NCBI GenBank assembly: GCA_021795255.1
Contig: JAJYPQ010000271.1
Location: forward strand, 1 to 5,911
From: Pseudomonadota bacterium
GTDB lineage: Bacteria > Pseudomonadota > Gammaproteobacteria > Acidiferrobacterales > Acidiferrobacteraceae
Direction: 5' to 3'
DNA: 5,911 bases
In this document: positions 5,901 through 5,911 of the stretch, one piece after another
Layout of the letters: each line of letters begins with the position of its first letter
Numbering within the stretch: position 1 is the stretch's first letter
Program-made: the position numbers and the translations under genes
Notes under the pieces: model-generated
Databases searched by the model: none
Told to the model about the DNA's origin: nothing
The model's input: only the letters and a program-made list of their open reading frames with translations

Positions 5901-5911
5901 GTCAGCGCAAC

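Larger units (their letters stand above)
5647..5911. other. Non-coding region downstream of the transporter gene
   Basis: No open frame here has recognisable protein content or a convincing ribosome binding site; the frames that cross it are low-complexity Arg/Pro-rich translations typical of GC-rich shadows. It holds a strong GC hairpin and several short repeated motifs (listed separately). I looked for tRNA-like cloverleaf sequence and found none. The next gene presumably starts beyond the window. Confidence 0.6.

Noticed and set aside
5640..5911. tRNA or other structured RNA gene
   Set aside because: No cloverleaf signatures (TTCRA T-loop with matching acceptor arms) were found; only short hairpins are visible.

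Overview
The window is a GC-rich stretch of proteobacterial chromosome, most likely gammaproteobacterial. The best taxonomic evidence is the nitrogen-regulation pair: both proteins carry, in order, the diagnostic motifs I remember from enteric NtrB and NtrC. I cannot name the genus. An acidophile or sulfur oxidiser would be a guess.

Layout: (1) Positions 1-1776, + strand, hold the 3' end of an MCE/Mla-type lipid-transport operon. It contains the C-terminal end of the ABC ATPase, a membrane-anchored MCE (MlaD-like) substrate-binding protein, and a PqiC-like auxiliary lipoprotein. The ATPase and MCE genes overlap by 8 nt, and the lipoprotein starts 1 nt after the MCE stop codon, so they are almost certainly co-transcribed. 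The permease and the ATPase N-terminus lie outside the window. (2) Positions 1757-4199, - strand, hold ntrB (glnL) and ntrC (glnG), overlapping by 17 nt. The ntrC 3' end runs 20 nt into the convergent lipoprotein gene. (3) Positions 4200-4392 are a divergent intergenic region with a good sigma70-type promoter for the next gene and an AT-rich inverted repeat over its spacer and -10. (4) Positions 4393-5646, + strand, encode a 417-aa Nramp/SLC11-superfamily divalent-metal transporter. Its metal-site and proton-path residues differ from canonical Nramps. (5) Positions 5647-5911 hold no supportable gene. They contain a perfect 9-bp GC hairpin and several short repeated motifs.

The three units do three separate jobs: phospholipid or hydrophobic-substrate trafficking across the envelope, nitrogen-status control of sigma54 promoters, and divalent metal uptake. 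The ntrBC pair is not preceded by glnA here, as it is in enterics. It is instead divergent from the metal transporter, so the two may share regulatory DNA.

I found no rRNA, tRNA, CRISPR array, transposase or phage gene. The window is mostly ordinary core-type chromosome. The most notable item is the non-canonical Nramp-like transporter with its putative metal-responsive operator. I see no clear evidence of a wholly undescribed system.
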